From assembly GCA_022867105.1 (NCBI GenBank), contig JALHVH010000183.1:1-6219 (forward strand): DNA of 6,219 nt, read 5' to 3'. Below are positions 5,744 to 6,219 of this stretch, piece by piece (the first letter of the stretch is position 1; each line of letters opens with the position of its first letter). The notes under the pieces are model-generated. The model ran no database searches. It was not told the origin of the DNA and saw only the letters and a program-made list of their open reading frames with translations. The DNA comes from Candidatus Aminicenantota bacterium (GTDB taxonomy: Bacteria; Acidobacteriota; Aminicenantia; Aminicenantales; Saccharicenantaceae). A program made the translations under genes and the position numbers.

Positions 5744-5749
5744 CCTCCT
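5744..5749 (-). promoter_or_regulatory. Shine-Dalgarno AGGAGG of the DUF4097 gene
   Basis: A perfect AGGAGG on the minus strand lies 5 bp before the ATG at 5738. It contrasts with the metalloprotease, cupin and TPR genes, which have none. Confidence 0.75.
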
Positions 5750-5762
5750 ATTCATGCGAGAC

Positions 5763-5777
5763 AAGGGCCATGCCCTT
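5763..5777. repeat. Inverted repeat AAGGGC-CAT-GCCCTT in the DUF4097 leader
   Basis: Two 6-bp complementary arms (5763-5768 and 5772-5777) flank a 3-bp centre, 14 bp before the DUF4097 Shine-Dalgarno site. It could be an operator or a small 5'-leader hairpin. No convincing minus-strand promoter was recognised around it. Confidence 0.35.
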
Positions 5778-5817
5778 CAATAGGTCTGACGCTTCTCGGG
5801 GCCAAAAGGTTCCCTAC

Positions 5818-5847
5818 TTGTCCCTGGCCCGGCTCTAAGTGTAAAAT
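5818..5847 (+). promoter_or_regulatory. Predicted promoter of the TPR gene, leaderless
   Basis: TTGTCC (5818-5823, four of six matches to TTGACA) and TAAAAT (5842-5847, five of six matches to TATAAT) are separated by 18 bp. With a 6-nt discriminator, transcription would begin at 5854, one base before the ATG at 5855. There is no purine-rich Shine-Dalgarno sequence before the gene. The same -10-to-ATG distance occurs at the metalloprotease gene. Confidence 0.5.
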
Positions 5848-5854
5848 ACCCGGG

Positions 5855-6219
5855 ATGAACCCGCTGAAAACATTCATCCTTGCCGCCGCGTGCTTCGGCC
5901 TGGCCTTCTGCGCCACCGGCCAGAAAAAACCCAAGGTCGACAACGAAAAGGACCCGCAGTACCAGTATGAAAAAGCCGTCATTGCCATGAAGTACGGGCT
6001 GCCGGAACAGGCCATCGATTATGTGAACCTGGCCTTGTCCCTCGACCCCCGCCATTATCAATCCCTGGACCTTATCGGATGGATCCACTTCCAGGCCAAG
6101 GATTACCTCCGGGCCGCCGACGCGTTCGAGAAATGTCTGGAGATCAAACCGGATTTCATCGATGCCATCAACCGGCTCGGAACGACCTATTACGAGTTGG
6201 GAGAGAAGGACAAGGCGGA
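5855..6219 (+). CDS. TPR-repeat exported protein, 3' truncated by window end
   Basis: The first 121 codons of a longer gene; the frame is still open at the last base. Residues 1-22 look like an export signal: MNPLKTF, then a hydrophobic stretch ILAAACFGLAFCA. C19 in LAFC could be a lipidation site, but Phe before the cysteine is atypical, so lipoprotein status is uncertain. Tetratricopeptide repeats follow at about 36-65 (ending ALSLDP), 69-99 (GWIHFQAKDYLRAADAFEKCLEIKP) and 102 onward (NRLGTTYYELGEKDKA), showing the usual G-Y, A and P positions. TPR proteins are scaffolds for protein-protein contacts; an envelope role is likely but the partner is unknown. The gene is divergent from the DUF4097 gene across 116 bp. 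The ATG at 5855 is chosen because it begins the signal-like segment and lies just after the predicted promoter. Confidence 0.85.
   Translation, partial: MNPLKTFILAAACFGLAFCATGQKKPKVDNEKDPQYQYEKAVIAMKYGLPEQAIDYVNLALSLDPRHYQSLDLIGWIHFQAKDYLRAADAFEKCLEIKPDFIDAINRLGTTYYELGEKDKA

Noticed and set aside
5752..6088. Two minus-strand frames opposite the TPR gene
   Set aside because: The plus-strand frame has a signal-like segment and three clear TPR units; the minus-strand frames show no motif.

Overview
This GC-rich window (roughly 60% G+C by eye) looks like ordinary chromosome from a Gram-negative-type bacterium. Evidence for that is a Sec signal peptide, a probable Tat-type leader, a membrane metalloprotease and an exported TPR protein. 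The gene set, the codon style and the DUF4097 protein with Thr-Ser-Gly-Gly repeats remind me of Acidobacteriota or Candidatus Aminicenantes, but that placement is an impression and was not tested by any search. I found no tRNA, rRNA, CRISPR array, transposase, phage or recognisable defence gene.

Layout. Positions 1-333 hold no convincing gene. They contain a perfect 14-bp palindrome, a symmetric AT-rich box, a roughly 125-bp imperfect palindrome (78-202) built from nested hairpins, and a further stem-loop. Positions 334-2088 (minus) encode a 584-residue M48 (HtpX-like) membrane metalloprotease. Its C-terminal tail adds a GYF_2-like segment and two TFIIB-type zinc ribbons. A 23-bp divergent gap with a palindromic -10 element separates it from a plus-strand cluster. 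That cluster is a small DHCW-type cupin (2112-2444), an APC-family amino-acid permease (2444-3838), an O-methyltransferase with an N-terminal export-like leader (3813-4493), and the C-terminal remnant of a second, DOT1-like methyltransferase (4507-4735). Convergent to this, on the minus strand, lies a secreted DUF4097 beta-strand repeat protein (4737-5738). After a 116-bp divergent gap, a TPR protein (5855 onward, plus) runs off the window.

How the genes relate. The cupin, permease and methyltransferase are tightly coupled (1-bp and 26-bp overlaps) and probably share one transcript, but no pathway joining them is recognisable. The metalloprotease is transcribed away from them through an overlapping promoter. 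Three genes (M48, cupin, TPR) have a -10-like hexamer only 6-7 bp before the ATG and no Shine-Dalgarno sequence, so leaderless mRNAs are predicted. The methyltransferase and the DUF4097 gene have clear Shine-Dalgarno sequences instead.

The most interesting points are the mirrored leaderless promoter, the nested palindromic element at 78-202, the protease/zinc-ribbon fusion, the apparently exported methyltransferase with an altered metal-ligand motif, and the decayed second methyltransferase. Nothing here amounts to a demonstrably new system.
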